A stretch of DNA of 64,000 bases from Rhizobium sp. P38BS-XIX (GCF_012641435.1 NZ_JABAIJ010000001.1:1054001-1118000), one strand, 5' to 3'. Shown: positions 39,034 through 50,440, numbered from the stretch's first letter. The notes: generated by a model not told the origin, from the letters alone. Made by a program: numbers and translations.

Positions 39034-41694
39034 CTAACTGGCGAGAGCTGAAGAAACCGCCTCAAGCGCCTCGTCGGCCTTGGCGCCATTAGGGCCGCCG
39101 GCCTGAGCCATGTCGGGACGGCCGCCGCCGCCTTTGCCGCCGAGCGCGGCTGAGGCGACGCGGACAAGATCGACGGCGCTGAAGCGGCCGATCAGGTCTT
39201 CGGTAACGGCGACAACGGCGCTGGCCTTGCCATCCTCGGAGACGCCGATCAACGCGACCACGCCCGAACCGAGACTTGCCTTGGCCTCATCAGCCAAACC
39301 CTTAAGATCCTTGGGATCGACACCGGATATCGCCTTGCCGAGGAACTTCACGCCGTTGATGTCGCGAACGGCGTCGGCAGACCCGCCCTGGCCGGCGCCC
39401 ATGGCGAGCTTGCGCTTGGCATCAGCCAATTCGCGCTCAAGCTTGCGGCGCTCGTCCATCAGCGCTTCAACACGCGAGACGACATCGGCTGGCTGGACCT
39501 TCAGCGTCGAAGCGAGGCTCTTCACGCGCTCATCCTGATCGGCGAGATAGGCAAGAGCGGATTCGCCTGTGACAGCTTCGATACGGCGAACGCCAGCACC
39601 GACGGCACTGTCGCCGAGAATGCGCACGAGGCCGATCTGGCCGGTCGCGGACACATGCGTACCACCACAAAGCTCGATGGAATAGGGCTTGCCGGCCTTT
39701 GCGCCGCGCACGCCCTGCCCCATGGAAACGACGCGCACTTCATCGCCGTACTTCTCGCCGAACAATGCCATGGCGCCTTCGGCGATCGCGTCGTCGACGC
39801 TCATGAGGCGGGTCGTCACCGACGAGTTCTGCAGGATGATCTCGTTCGCCATCTCTTCGACGACCTTCAATTCCTCGGCCGTCATCGGCTTGGGATGTGA
39901 AACGTCGAAGCGGAGCCGTTCGGGCGCAACGAGCGAACCCTTCTGTGCAACGTGGGTGCCGAGCACTTCGCGCAACGCTTCATGCAACAGATGCGTGGCG
40001 GAATGGTTGGCGCGCAGACGCGAACGTCTGGCATGATCGACCGTCAGCACGACGGCATCGCCGACCTTGATCGTCCCATCCGAAACTTCGGCGATATGAA
40101 CGAAAAGGCCCTCGCCCTTCTTCTGCGTATCGCCAACCGTCAACTTGCCATTGTCGCTCGAGATCACGCCGGTATCGCCCATCTGACCACCGGACTCGCC
40201 GTAGAACGGCGTCTGGTTGACGACGATCTGTACCTTGTCGCCGGCTGCGGCGCTCTCGACCGCTACACCGTCCTTGACGATCGCCTGGATGACGCCTTCG
40301 GCGGATTCCGTATCGTAGCCCAGGAATTCGGTCGCACCGTTCTTTTCCTTGAGCTCGAACCAGATGGTCTCGGTCGCCTTGTCGCCGGAACCGGTCCAAT
40401 GCGAACGAGCCTCGGCCTTCTGCCGCTCCATCGCATCGGTAAAGCTGGAAATATCGACGCCGATACCGCGGGCGCGCAAGGCGTCCTGCGTCAGATCGAG
40501 CGGGAAACCATAGGTGTCGTAAAGCTTGAAGGCGGTTTCGCCGTCGAGGCTATCGCCCTTGTGCAGCTCGGACGTGGCATCGTTGAGCAGCGACAGGCCG
40601 CGTTCCAGCGTCTTGCGGAAACGGGTCTCTTCGAGCTTCAGTGTCTCGGAGGTCAGCGCCTCGGCGCGCACCAGTTCCGGATAGGCACGGCCCATCTGCT
40701 GGATCAGCGCCGGCAGCAGCTTCCACATCAATGGTTCCTTGGCGCCAAGCAGCTGCGCATGGCGCATGGCGCGGCGCATGATGCGGCGAAGGACGTAGCC
40801 ACGGCCTTCATTCGACGGCAGCACGCCATCGGCAATGAGGAAAGCGGAGGAACGCAGATGGTCGGCGATGACGCGATGGCTGGCGCGATGCTCGCCTTCG
40901 GCCTTGACGCCGGTCGCCTCTTCCGAAGCCTCGATCAGCGCACGGAACAGGTCGATATCGTAGTTGTCGTGCTTGCCCTGCAGAACGGCGGCAACGCGCT
41001 CGAGACCCATGCCTGTGTCGATCGACGGACGCGGCAGGTCGACGCGTTCCTGCTTCGTGATCTGCTCGAACTGCATGAAAACGAGATTCCATATCTCGAT
41101 GAAACGGTCACCGTCTTCTTCCGGAGAGCCGGGAGGGCCGCCCCAGATGTGATCGCCGTGGTCGTAGAAGATTTCCGAGCAGGGACCGCATGGGCCGGTG
41201 TCACCCATCGCCCAGAAATTGTCGCTGGTGGAGATGCGAATGATTTTGTCGTCCGACAGACCGGCGATCTTCTTCCAGAGATTATAAGCGTCATCGTCCG
41301 TGTGATAGACCGTGACCAGCAGGCGCTTGGCATCGAGGCCGAACTCCTTGGTGATCAGGTTCCAGGCAAGCTCGATGGCGCGCTCCTTGAAATAGTCGCC
41401 AAAGGAGAAGTTGCCGAGCATCTCGAAGAAGGTGTGGTGGCGGGCGGTATAACCGACATTGTCGAGATCGTTATGCTTGCCGCCGGCGCGCACGCACTTC
41501 TGCGCCGTGGACGCCGTCGTGTAGGGACGCTGCTCCAGGCCGGTGAAGACGTTCTTGAACTGCACCATGCCGGCGTTGGTGAACATCAATGTCGGATCAT
41601 TGCGCGGAACCAGCGGGCTCGACGGCACGATCTCGTGACCGTTTTTCTTAAAATAGTCGAGGAAGGTCGACCGGATTTCATTCACACCGCTCAT
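39034..41694 (-). CDS. alaS: Alanyl-tRNA synthetase
   Basis: Charges tRNA-Ala and edits mischarged Ser/Gly. 886 residues. The N-terminal catalytic core has [33 protein letters not shown] and [35 protein letters not shown]; the editing domain has [11 protein letters not shown] (HxxxH) and CGGTHV (Cys and His zinc ligands); a C-Ala domain with a coiled-coil-like stretch ([17 protein letters not shown]) closes. ATG 41694 gives the normal N-terminus; the frame is open 13 codons further upstream. It lies downstream of recA, a conserved rhizobial arrangement. Confidence 0.97.
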   Translation of the reverse strand: MSGVNEIRSTFLDYFKKNGHEIVPSSPLVPRNDPTLMFTNAGMVQFKNVFTGLEQRPYTTASTAQKCVRAGGKHNDLDNVGYTARHHTFFEMLGNFSFGDYFKERAIELAWNLITKEFGLDAKRLLVTVYHTDDDAYNLWKKIAGLSDDKIIRISTSDNFWAMGDTGPCGPCSEIFYDHGDHIWGGPPGSPEEDGDRFIEIWNLVFMQFEQITKQERVDLPRPSIDTGMGLERVAAVLQGKHDNYDIDLFRALIEASEEATGVKAEGEHRASHRVIADHLRSSAFLIADGVLPSNEGRGYVLRRIMRRAMRHAQLLGAKEPLMWKLLPALIQQMGRAYPELVRAEALTSETLKLEETRFRKTLERGLSLLNDATSELHKGDSLDGETAFKLYDTYGFPLDLTQDALRARGIGVDISSFTDAMERQKAEARSHWTGSGDKATETIWFELKEKNGATEFLGYDTESAEGVIQAIVKDGVAVESAAAGDKVQIVVNQTPFYGESGGQMGDTGVISSDNGKLTVGDTQKKGEGLFVHIAEVSDGTIKVGDAVVLTVDHARRSRLRANHSATHLLHEALREVLGTHVAQKGSLVAPERLRFDVSHPKPMTAEELKVVEEMANEIILQNSSVTTRLMSVDDAIAEGAMALFGEKYGDEVRVVSMGQGVRGAKAGKPYSIELCGGTHVSATGQIGLVRILGDSAVGAGVRRIEAVTGESALAYLADQDERVKSLASTLKVQPADVVSRVEALMDERRKLERELADAKRKLAMGAGQGGSADAVRDINGVKFLGKAISGVDPKDLKGLADEAKASLGSGVVALIGVSEDGKASAVVAVTEDLIGRFSAVDLVRVASAALGGKGGGGRPDMAQAGGPNGAKADEALEAVSSALAS

Positions 41695-41782
41695 ATGGGG
41701 CCCTTCAGTCCTGCGCTCAGCAACTTGCGTCAAAGTCAGAGGCTTTTATCGTTCGCTCCGGGCGCTGTCCAGCCGCACAAAC

Positions 41783-41820
41783 AAAACCGGCCGCACATCC
41801 ATTGGACAATGCGGCCGGTT
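41783..41820 (-). terminator. Terminator of recA
   Basis: An 11-bp perfect stem (AACCGGCCGCA at 41785-41795 with TGCGGCCGGTT at 41810-41820), read on the minus strand after recA and followed by TTGTTTG. It separates recA from alaS. Confidence 0.85.
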
Positions 41821-41865
41821 CAAGCACTCAATTCATATCAAGCCGGGAATTGCTCCCGAATCTCG

Positions 41866-42954
<1,089 letters not shown>

Positions 42955-43013
42955 TCGATCCACCTTTAAGTTATTGAAGCCGCTCTAGCAATGTCGCCGC
43001 CGATGAGAATTCT

Positions 43014-43039
43014 GTACTCTATTTGTTCTCATATCGCAA
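43014..43039. promoter_or_regulatory. SOS (LexA-type) operator upstream of recA
   Basis: TTG-TTCTCATATCG-CAA (43023-43039) fits the TTG-N11-CAA motif reported as the Rhizobium etli recA operator. Overlapping it, GTAC-N7-GTTC (43014-43028; minus strand GAAC-N7-GTAC) is one base off the alphaproteobacterial GTTC-N7-GTTC LexA box. It lies about 60-85 nt upstream of the recA start, in the divergent recA-psuK gap, and should make recA damage-inducible. Confidence 0.75.
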
Positions 43040-43193
43040 GAGCACAACAAGCAATTGAAAGAAAAAGATAAAATGAATTCCGTTCTACTTTTGTTTTGTT
43101 CTTTCTTACCAGACACTTACGCATCGACGGAAATCGGATCGGGCATCATACCGGCATCTCCGATTCGTCTCGTCGGCTGCTGAGGAAAACCAT

Positions 43194-44138
43194 ATGGCGA
43201 AGAAGATTCTCGTTCTCGGCGGTGCCCATGTCGATCGGCGCGGCCGCATTTTCGGCGAGACGGCACCCGGCGCCAGCAATCCCGGAGCCTGGTTCGAGGA
43301 GCCCGGCGGCGGCGGCTTCAATGCGGCCCGCAACCTCGCCCGCCTGGGCTTCGACGTCAGGCTGATCTCGCCGCGTGGCGGCGATCCTTCCGGCGAAATG
43401 GTGGCGGAAGCAGCAAGCCTTGCCGGCATTGACGATCGGCCCTTCGTTTTCCTTGACCGTAAGACGCCGAGCTACACGGCGATCCTTGAGCGTGACGGCA
43501 ATCTCGTCATCGCGCTGGCCGATATGGAGCTCTATCAGCTGTTCGTGCCGCGGCGATTGACGATTCGCGCCATTCGCGATGCGTTCGAAGAAACCGATCT
43601 CGTTCTTTGCGACGCCAATCTGCCGGCCGAAACCTTGGCTGCGATTGCGACGAGAGCCGCCACCTGTGGCAAGCCCGTTGCCGCCATCGCGATTTCGCCC
43701 GCCAAGGTCGTCAGGTTGAAGCCGAGCCTTTCCGGCATCGATCATCTCTTCCTGAATGAGGCTGAGGCCGCGGCTCTGACGGAGAGCCGCCCGGAAGACC
43801 CGCGCGAATGGGTGAGCGGATTGCGCGCGCTTGGTTTGCGCAACGGTGTCATCACCCGAGGCAAACGGGAATTGATCGCTTTTTCGCGCGACTCGATCGT
43901 CAGGCTTCACCCGCCCATTGTCGAGGAAGTCGCCGATGTCACCGGGGCGGGAGATTCGTTGGCAGCCGGCGTTCTGGCCGCACTGCTTTCCGGCCGCGAA
44001 CTCGCAGAGGCGGTGCGTCATGGTGCAGCAGCCGCCGCGATTACGGTGCAATCGCCCTATGCTACGGCCGAAAATCTGTCGCCCGAACTTCTAAACTCAA
44101 TGTTGACCCTTGTTCCCAGGGCCGAAATTCTGTCATGA
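43194..44138 (+). CDS. psuK: PfkB-family carbohydrate kinase, probable pseudouridine kinase
   Basis: A 314-residue ribokinase-like protein. An N-terminal GGAHVDRRGRI and EEPGGGGFNAARNLARLG (sugar-binding Gly-rich motif) and the C-terminal DVTGAGDSLAAGV with catalytic Asp254 are diagnostic. Assigned to pseudouridine because it is 46 nt upstream of psuG: PsuK phosphorylates pseudouridine, and PsuG then splits the C-glycosidic bond. Divergent from recA. Confidence 0.85.
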   Translation: MAKKILVLGGAHVDRRGRIFGETAPGASNPGAWFEEPGGGGFNAARNLARLGFDVRLISPRGGDPSGEMVAEAASLAGIDDRPFVFLDRKTPSYTAILERDGNLVIALADMELYQLFVPRRLTIRAIRDAFEETDLVLCDANLPAETLAAIATRAATCGKPVAAIAISPAKVVRLKPSLSGIDHLFLNEAEAAALTESRPEDPREWVSGLRALGLRNGVITRGKRELIAFSRDSIVRLHPPIVEEVADVTGAGDSLAAGVLAALLSGRELAEAVRHGAAAAAITVQSPYATAENLSPELLNSMLTLVPRAEILS

Positions 44139-44184
44139 AGCCCGTTCAAATCACACCTTTAGTATCAGTCAATTGGACACGACA

Positions 44185-45111
44185 ATGACCCAGCCTCTCT
44201 CGCCCTCGCTTCCGATCGCCTATTCGAAGGAAGTCGCCGCCGCCAAGCTGCGCGGCGCACCGCTCGTGGCTTTGGAATCGACCATCATCACTCATGGCAT
44301 GCCCTACCCCGGCAATATCGAGATGGCCCGCAGCGTCGAGGCGATTATCCGCCAGGAAGGTGCCGTCCCCGCAACCATCGCCGTCATTCACGGCACCCTG
44401 CATATCGGCCTCGAACCGGAAGAGCTGGAAGCGCTGGCCAAGACCGAAGGCGCGATGAAGGTGTCGCGCGCCGATATCGCCTTTGCGATCGCCGAGCGCC
44501 GCACCGGTGCAACCACCGTCGCGGCCACGATGATTGCCGCGGCCCTTGCCGGCATCAAGGTTTTCGCGACCGGCGGCATCGGCGGCGTACATCGCGGTGC
44601 CGAAGAGAGCTTCGACATCTCTGCCGACCTTGAAGAACTCGCACGCACCGGCGTCATTGTCGTCTGCGCCGGCGCCAAGGCAATTCTCGACATTCCGAAG
44701 ACGCTCGAAGTGCTGGAGACCCGTGGCGTGCCCGTCGTCACCTATGACAGCACCGAATTCCCCGCGTTCTGGTCGCGCGCCTCCGGCCTGAAAAGCCCGC
44801 TGACGCTGAACAGCCCCGCGGCGATCGCGAACTTCCAGAGCACGCGCGAACAGCTCGGCATCAATGGCGGCATGCTGATCGCCAATCCGGTGCCGGAAGC
44901 TGCCGAAATCCCGCGCGAGGAGATGGAAATCTACATTCAGCGCGCCCTCGACAGCGCCGAACGGGATGAGATCGCCGGCAAGGCCGTCACGCCCTACCTG
45001 CTGAGCACCATCTTCGACATCACCGATGGCCGCAGCCTCAAGACGAACATCGCGCTGGTCGAAAACAATGCAAGGCTTGCCGCCGAGATTGCCGTCGCTC
45101 TCGCCGAATAA
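44185..45111 (+). CDS. psuG: Pseudouridine-5'-phosphate glycosidase
   Basis: This 308-residue enzyme splits pseudouridine 5'-phosphate to uracil and ribose 5-phosphate. GAPLVALESTIITHGMPYPGN, ATGGIGGVHRGAEESFDISADL, VVCAGAKAILDIPKTLEVLETRGV and NGGMLIANPVP are the family hallmarks (Lys of AGAK is catalytic). ATG 44185 gives the usual start; the upstream open frame overlaps psuK. A terminator follows. Confidence 0.95.
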   Translation: MTQPLSPSLPIAYSKEVAAAKLRGAPLVALESTIITHGMPYPGNIEMARSVEAIIRQEGAVPATIAVIHGTLHIGLEPEELEALAKTEGAMKVSRADIAFAIAERRTGATTVAATMIAAALAGIKVFATGGIGGVHRGAEESFDISADLEELARTGVIVVCAGAKAILDIPKTLEVLETRGVPVVTYDSTEFPAFWSRASGLKSPLTLNSPAAIANFQSTREQLGINGGMLIANPVPEAAEIPREEMEIYIQRALDSAERDEIAGKAVTPYLLSTIFDITDGRSLKTNIALVENNARLAAEIAVALAE

Positions 45112-45123
45112 GCAAACGCTTGG

Positions 45124-45162
45124 AGAAGGCCGGGCGCTAACCAAGTGCCTGGCCTTTTCTTT
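45124..45162 (+). terminator. Terminator of psuG
   Basis: AAGGCCGGGC (45126-45135) pairs with GCCTGGCCTT (45147-45156) with one G-U pair, followed by TTCTTT. It lies between the convergent psuG and trpS genes and could act for both. Confidence 0.8.
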
Positions 45163-45185
45163 AAGACCGATAAGGTTGGGTTCCG

Positions 45186-46205
45186 TCAGCTCAGCGTAAA
45201 CAAGCCCAAAGCTTGGCGCAGTTCGGCAAGAGTGGCCTCCGTCCTCCGTCTTGCCTCCCTTGTGCCCTCTCGGATCACGTCCATCACATAATCCGGCTTG
45301 GAAGCATAAAAGGCGCGCCGCTCCCGGATCGGCGCAAGCAGAGGCTGCAGCATCGCCTCCAGATGTCGCTTGAGGGTGACATCGCCAAGGCCACCACGTC
45401 GATAATGCGCTTTCGCCTCCTCAACGAAATCTCGATCCTCGCAGAAAGCATCGAGATAGGTGAAGACGACATTGCCTTCCACCTTGCCAGGATCATTCAC
45501 GCGCAGATGATACGGATCCGTATACATACGCCGCACCGCGTCGCTGATATCATCACGTGAGGCCGATAGTGGAATGGCGTTGCCCTGGGATTTACTCATT
45601 TTGGCTTTGCCGTCGACACCGGGCAGTCTCCCGACGCTGGGGACCATGGCGCTCGCTTCGACGAGAATTTCGCGCCCCGCCTGTCTGTTGAGGCGGCGAA
45701 CGATCTCATTGGTCTGTTCGATCAGCGGCGCCTGATCCTCGCCGACAGGAACCACCGTCGCCTTGAATGCGGTAATATCCGCCGCCTGCGCAACCGGATA
45801 GCAAAGGAACCCCGCCGGCACATCGCGTTCGAAACCGCGCAGCTGGATCTCGGTCTTGATCGTCGGATTTCGTTCCAGGCGGCTGACGGTAACGAAATTC
45901 AGATAGAGCAAGGTCAGCTCCGCCAATGCCGGCAAAGCCGATTGGACGCAGATTGTCGTCAACGCGGGGTCGATGCCGACAGCGAGATAGTCCGTGGCAA
46001 CTTCGAGAACGTTGCGGCGCACTTTTTCGGGATCGTGCGCGTTGTCCGTCAACGCCTGCGTATCGGCCAGCAGCAGAAACTGCCGATGGCTGTGCTGAAG
46101 CGTGACACGGCTTTTCAGCGAGCCGACATAATGACCGAGATGAAGTGGACCTGTGGTCCGATCGCCAGTCAGGATGATAGGGCGATTATCGATTGAGGAA
46201 TGCAT
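45186..46205 (-). CDS. trpS: Tryptophanyl-tRNA synthetase, second (TrpRS II-like) type
   Basis: A 339-residue class I synthetase. HIGH-type motif [34 protein letters not shown] and KMSKS (AKMSKSQGN) are present. The opening [20 protein letters not shown] and [13 protein letters not shown] resemble the TrpRS of Streptomyces/Deinococcus second type more than the E. coli GAQPSG type, so a canonical trpS is probably encoded elsewhere. ATG 46205 has GGAG 7 nt upstream, and that site is inside a hairpin. It is preceded by a Trp-rich leader ORF (46317-46367). Confidence 0.93.
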   Translation of the reverse strand: MHSSIDNRPIILTGDRTTGPLHLGHYVGSLKSRVTLQHSHRQFLLLADTQALTDNAHDPEKVRRNVLEVATDYLAVGIDPALTTICVQSALPALAELTLLYLNFVTVSRLERNPTIKTEIQLRGFERDVPAGFLCYPVAQAADITAFKATVVPVGEDQAPLIEQTNEIVRRLNRQAGREILVEASAMVPSVGRLPGVDGKAKMSKSQGNAIPLSASRDDISDAVRRMYTDPYHLRVNDPGKVEGNVVFTYLDAFCEDRDFVEEAKAHYRRGGLGDVTLKRHLEAMLQPLLAPIRERRAFYASKPDYVMDVIREGTREARRRTEATLAELRQALGLFTLS

Positions 46206-46210
46206 TTGGT

Positions 46211-46328
46211 AGCTCCGTAAAGGGAGCCGCCGCAATCGGGAAGGAACGAGAAAAGACGGATACCTGCCGGATCACGGCGGCAGGATGTCGATCTTAAAAC
46301 ATGACGACTGCCGCTCCTAGAAGGAGCG
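46211..46328 (-). promoter_or_regulatory. Candidate translational attenuator of trpS
   Basis: Read on the minus strand, four alternating complementary segments follow the leader Trp codons. They are 1, CGCTCCT (46328-46322); 2, AGGAGCG (46318-46312); 3, GGCTCC (46228-46223); and 4, GGAGCT (46216-46211). Segment 4 contains the trpS ribosome-binding site. Pairings 1:2 and 3:4 would hide the site; a ribosome stalled at Trp codons (46334-46329) would cover segment 1, freeing 2 to pair with 3 and exposing 4. A separate hairpin CCTGCCG/CGGCAGG (46284-46263) with a later TCTTTTCT could add transcriptional control. Confidence 0.6.
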
Positions 46329-46367
46329 CCACCACATAAGGTAATTTGGCGTGACGATATCGGTCAT
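46317..46367 (-). CDS. Leader peptide of trpS (16 aa, tandem Trp)
   Basis: ATG at 46367 opens a short frame encoding MTDIVTPNYLMWWRSF and ending at TAG (46319-46317). Its codons 12 and 13 are both TGG. Trp is the rarest amino acid, so two in a 16-codon frame before a Trp-tRNA synthetase gene is unlikely to be chance. The ribosome-binding site is weak or absent, but a promoter places the RNA 5' end at about the AUG, as in the leaderless trpL of Sinorhizobium meliloti. Confidence 0.7.
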   Translation of the reverse strand: MTDIVTPNYLMWWRSF

Positions 46368-46374
46368 GCACCGC

Positions 46375-46403
46375 TCATAGCATCAAGGTCAGGCAACCGA
46401 CAA
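46375..46403 (-). promoter_or_regulatory. Promoter for trpS and its leader
   Basis: Read on the minus strand: TTGTCG (46403-46398), a 17-nt spacer, CTATGA (46380-46375). The -35 matches the alphaproteobacterial TTGTC/TTGAC pattern. Seven bases after the -10 box begins the leader ATG (46367), so the transcript would be nearly or fully leaderless. Confidence 0.55.
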
Positions 46404-46439
46404 TATGAGAGCAGGAAATCACCCTCCTCTTCAGCACGC

Positions 46440-49055
46440 TCACTTGTCCAGTGTCTCGCGCACGACGACTGCCAGCTGCTTCAGAGAAAACGGTTTCGGC
46501 AGGAAGCCGAATTGCGCATCTGCCGGAAGATTGCGGGCAAAGGCGTCCTCCGCATAGCCGGACACGAAGATGAACTTCATATCGGGATACTTCTTGCGCA
46601 ATTCGCGAAGGAGCGACGGACCATCCATTTCAGGCATGACGACATCGGAGACGACAACATCGACCTGACCGTCGAGCTCGTCCATGATCTCGAGAGCCTC
46701 GACACCGGAACCAGCTTCATGGACGGTGTAACCCCTGGTTTCCAACATCCTTTTGCCGCCGCGTCGCACCGCTTCCTCGTCTTCGACGAGCAGGACAACG
46801 GCCGACTTGCCGGTGAGATCCGCCGGCTCTTCGCTTGGCGCGACCACCGCAACACTTTGATCCATCGCAGCGACGTCGCGGCTTTCCGGCGTCTTTGCCT
46901 CGGTTACGAGGGTGGTATCGACCATGTGGCGCGGGAGGAAGATGCGGAAGGTCGTACCCTTACCCACTTCCGATTCAGGATGAATATAGCCGCCGGATTG
47001 CTTGATGATGCCATAGACCATCGCCAAACCGAGGCCGGTTCCCTTGCCCACTTCCTTGGTGGTGAAGAAAGGCTCGAAAATCTTGTCCATGATTTCAGGC
47101 GCGATACCCGTGCCCGTATCGTTGACCTCGACAAGAACCATGTCCTCATGCGGAAGATAGGCATAATTGAAGGCGCTCACATCCGCAGCCAGCAGATTAC
47201 GGGTGCGAAGTGTCAGCATGCCACCGCCCGGCATGGCGTCGCGTGCGTTGACGCAAAGGTTGATCAGCACTTGCTCGAATTGCGAAAGATCGGTTTTGAC
47301 AGGCCAGAGATCCCGGCCGTAATCGACATCGAGCTTTACGTTGGTGCCCGACAGCAAGCGGTCCACAAGCATGCGCAGATCGCCGATGACATCGGTCAGA
47401 TTGAGGATCGTCGGGCGCATGGTCTGTTTGCGCGAGAAAGCCAGCAACTGGCGAACAAGAACGGCCGCGCGGTTCGCGTTGCGCTTGATCTCCATCAGAT
47501 CCGCAAAGCTCGCGTCGGACGGACGCGCCTGCAGCAGCAGGTGATCGGACGATAGAAGAATTGCCGTCAACACGTTGTTGAAATCATGCGCGATACCGCC
47601 GGCGAGCGTGCCGACGGCATTCAGCTTCTGCGTCTGCGCCATCTGCGTCTCGAGCGCCTTCTGCTCGGTCACTTCGACAGCATAGACGATCGCGGCTTCT
47701 TCAGGCGTCTCGTCGGTCTGGTCGATAACGGCATTGATGTAGAAGCGGAAATGCCGCGTATCGTCCTTTGGATTGCGGGAATCGATCGGGGGAATGTCAC
47801 CCTGTCGATCCTTCGCCGCAGCCAGTGCCTGATGCAACCGCTGCCGGTCCGTTTCATTGACGATGGTCTCGAGAGCGGCACCACGCTCGATGTCGTCACG
47901 CGACACGAGATCCGAGAACAGCTTCAGGAATGGCGCGTTGGTGCGCAGGATACGCCCGCTACCGTCGACGGACGCAATGGCCATCGGCGTATTGTTGAAG
48001 AAGCGGCTGAAGCGCATCGCCGCGGCCGAAGCCGATTGCTCCGTATCTCCACCGTTCTGGCGCGTCAGCACGATGGTGCGGCTCTCGCCCGGTGCCCCGT
48101 CGCGCATCGATGTGACGCTATGGACAATCTGCACTGGCAGGCTCTGCCCATTCGAACGTCGCAGATCGAGATCGAGCGTCACGGTCTTCTTCAAGCCCGG
48201 CTCCGCCTGGACGGACTGGATCAACGCCAGCCCCTCACCGGCAACGAGATCGCCGATCGTCATCGAGCCCGGCACGAATTTCGTCAGATCGAAACCGAGC
48301 CATTCCGCCAGCGTCGCATTAAGATAGAAGATCTCGCCCTTGCGGCCGGCAGAGAAGAAGCCGGCCGGCGCATGATCTAGATAGTCGATCGCGTTCTGCA
48401 GCTCCTTGAAGAATCGCTCCTGATCGTCGCGCTCGGAGGTTATGTCGGTAATCTGCCAGATATGCAGCGCCTTGCCGCTATCCTGTTCCGCCGGCAGAAC
48501 GCGCGCCTTCAGGCGATACCAATGCGCTCCCTGGCCAATCCCGTTGAACGGACCGAGCGGCTTGAGCAGCCGGAATTCCTCGGAACCTTCCTTGCCCTCC
48601 CGCAGACCATTGGCAAGACGGTAGAGCGCTTCGTTGGATTCGCGGTTGCGCGACAAAAGTGTTTCCAGCGATTGGACTTCCGTCGCCTTGGTGGCGCCTG
48701 TCAGCCGTCCATAAGCGGCATTGGCATAAACGATCCGACCCTTCTCATCGGTAATCAGGGTTCCATCCGGATGCGTGTTCAGAAACGAGCGCGCCAGACT
48801 GTCGGACTGCGGCTGCGGCATGACCTCGACAAAGCCGATGATCGACGACACCAGGAAGAAGATGCCGACCATGGCGAGAATGCCAAGGCCGCCAAGAACG
48901 GCTTCGTTGTCGAGCTGGTTCTTGAAAACGACAAAAGCCGCCGCCGCGGCCATCAGAACGAGCGCAAGCAGAATGATGCGCAGCACGGTGCCAGAACGAA
49001 TTCCGCGATCCACCAGCGGCACGCTATACTCGTCGGACGGACGCTGTTTCGTCAT
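46440..49055 (-). CDS. cckA: Hybrid histidine kinase CckA (cell-cycle phosphorelay)
   Basis: An 871-residue hybrid kinase. Two N-terminal membrane helices (about 21-45 and 54-78) are followed by PAS domains (about 90-205, 215-335, 345-465), an HisKA domain with GGIAHDFNN (His490), an ATPase domain ([44 protein letters not shown]) and a C-terminal receiver with phospho-acceptor Asp804 ([13 protein letters not shown]). This order is that of CckA, which through ChpT controls CtrA. ATG 49055 has GAGGGG 4 nt upstream; the open frame extends 34 codons further without a site. CtrA boxes lie at 59019-59061. Confidence 0.92.
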   Translation of the reverse strand: MTKQRPSDEYSVPLVDRGIRSGTVLRIILLALVLMAAAAAFVVFKNQLDNEAVLGGLGILAMVGIFFLVSSIIGFVEVMPQPQSDSLARSFLNTHPDGTLITDEKGRIVYANAAYGRLTGATKATEVQSLETLLSRNRESNEALYRLANGLREGKEGSEEFRLLKPLGPFNGIGQGAHWYRLKARVLPAEQDSGKALHIWQITDITSERDDQERFFKELQNAIDYLDHAPAGFFSAGRKGEIFYLNATLAEWLGFDLTKFVPGSMTIGDLVAGEGLALIQSVQAEPGLKKTVTLDLDLRRSNGQSLPVQIVHSVTSMRDGAPGESRTIVLTRQNGGDTEQSASAAAMRFSRFFNNTPMAIASVDGSGRILRTNAPFLKLFSDLVSRDDIERGAALETIVNETDRQRLHQALAAAKDRQGDIPPIDSRNPKDDTRHFRFYINAVIDQTDETPEEAAIVYAVEVTEQKALETQMAQTQKLNAVGTLAGGIAHDFNNVLTAILLSSDHLLLQARPSDASFADLMEIKRNANRAAVLVRQLLAFSRKQTMRPTILNLTDVIGDLRMLVDRLLSGTNVKLDVDYGRDLWPVKTDLSQFEQVLINLCVNARDAMPGGGMLTLRTRNLLAADVSAFNYAYLPHEDMVLVEVNDTGTGIAPEIMDKIFEPFFTTKEVGKGTGLGLAMVYGIIKQSGGYIHPESEVGKGTTFRIFLPRHMVDTTLVTEAKTPESRDVAAMDQSVAVVAPSEEPADLTGKSAVVLLVEDEEAVRRGGKRMLETRGYTVHEAGSGVEALEIMDELDGQVDVVVSDVVMPEMDGPSLLRELRKKYPDMKFIFVSGYAEDAFARNLPADAQFGFLPKPFSLKQLAVVVRETLDK

Positions 49056-49344
49056 AGACCCCTCGTCTTGGCCGTTCTTCCTGCGATATCTCATACACGG
49101 TAGGGATCGCCGGAGTCGGACTTTCGAATCTTCTTTATCAATTTGCGTCATCGGCAAAAAGCTTTGCTGAGCCAGAAAGGCTTGAATTCACAAGCAAGAG
49201 TGCCCAACAGGTTACAATCGCATCTTGTGCAGGACTTGATCCTGTCCATATGATCGCCTCATAAAAAGACGAAGGTCAAAAGCATCTACCGCTCGTAGTT
49301 GCGCATAGGCCGCGACATCGGGGACAATTACGGAGTATCTCGAC

Positions 49345-50250
49345 ATGTTGGACGACATCGCCGGAGCCTATGGCAGCCGCTTTTTCCTCGCAGCCGGTGG
49401 GGTGGGCCTCGCCCTCCTCGTGCTGATTGGCGTTCTCTGGATTTTACGCAACAGGGCGCCTTCGCCTTTCGTGCGCGGCGGCAAGAATCGCCAGCCTCGC
49501 CTTCAGGTGCTGGATGCCGCCGCCGTCGATGCCCGCCGCCGCCTGGTGTTGGTGCGCCGCGACGGCATCGAACATCTGATCATGATCGGCGGTCCCACGG
49601 ATATCGTCATCGAATCGGGAATTTCGGATCCCGCCCGCGCCGGCGTCGCCACGCCAATCGAGGCGCCGATGACACTGGAAGACAAGTTGCCGCCGCGAAG
49701 GGTCGAGCAGCTGGATAGTCCGCCCGCTGCACTGCCGCAGCGCCGGCAATCGACGGAAGAGAAGGTCGAGGCCTATTTCCGCGCCGAGCCGAGCGTTGCC
49801 GCCGTGCCAGAGCCGGTTGCCAAACCGATCGAGCGTCCGCAGCCGGTCGTACCGCCCGTGCAACGCACGCCGCAGCCCGCACCGGAAATCACTGAGGCTC
49901 AGGCCGCAGACATTCTGGATGCAGCGCGACATGTCGTTCTGCCGCCACAGGCGGCCCGTCCCGCACCTGCCGAGCCGGTGGTTGCCTCGCCCGCCCCCGC
50001 AGAAAGCACCAACGATTTCCAGCGCGTTCTGGAGGCGGAAATGTCCAAAAACCTCACAGCAGAACGGATCATCCCGAATGCGCCGCAGCAGCGACAGGTC
50101 CAGCAACAGCCGGCCGTCGCACCAACTCCGGCACCCAACCCGGCCCAACGCGTCGATCCCGAGCTCGCGCCGATGACAGGCGCAGACAGTGCTCTTCAAA
50201 AGGAAGTCGCGCGTATTTTTGGCGAGATGAGCGTCAGCCGCGACAAGTAA
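49345..50250 (+). CDS. FliO-like membrane protein with Pro/Ala-rich tail
   Basis: 301 residues: an N-terminal membrane helix (about 9-34), a basic segment, then LQVLDAAAVDARRRLVLVRRDGIEHLIMIGGPTDIVIESGI (about 53-92), the hallmark of FliO/FliZ-type flagellar assembly proteins. The remaining 200 residues are Pro/Ala/Gln-rich, low complexity. In Rhizobiales this gene stands outside the flagellar cluster, so a flagellar role is not certain. Divergent from cckA with a 289-nt gap; ends before dksA (convergent). Confidence 0.6.
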   Translation: MLDDIAGAYGSRFFLAAGGVGLALLVLIGVLWILRNRAPSPFVRGGKNRQPRLQVLDAAAVDARRRLVLVRRDGIEHLIMIGGPTDIVIESGISDPARAGVATPIEAPMTLEDKLPPRRVEQLDSPPAALPQRRQSTEEKVEAYFRAEPSVAAVPEPVAKPIERPQPVVPPVQRTPQPAPEITEAQAADILDAARHVVLPPQAARPAPAEPVVASPAPAESTNDFQRVLEAEMSKNLTAERIIPNAPQQRQVQQQPAVAPTPAPNPAQRVDPELAPMTGADSALQKEVARIFGEMSVSRDK

Positions 50251-50369
50251 GACGATCCTAGGTGAGAGCGCATTCAGCGCTGTCCCAGCATCTTGCCGCA
50301 TGTAGATCGAGGTATTTCCGATGTCGCAACGGTGATGCAAAAGCTGCGATAGACGGCAGCACGTTGTTT

Positions 50370-50406
50370 AAAAGAAAAGGCACGACGCAGATAACGTCGT
50401 GCCTTT
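50370..50406 (-). terminator. Terminator of dksA
   Basis: A 12-bp perfect stem (AAAGGCACGACG at 50376-50387 with CGTCGTGCCTTT at 50395-50406), read on the minus strand 34 nt after the dksA stop, followed by TCTTTT. It may serve both convergent genes. Confidence 0.85.
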
Positions 50407-50440
50407 GTCGTTTTCATTTCGACGAAAACCGATCTTCGCG

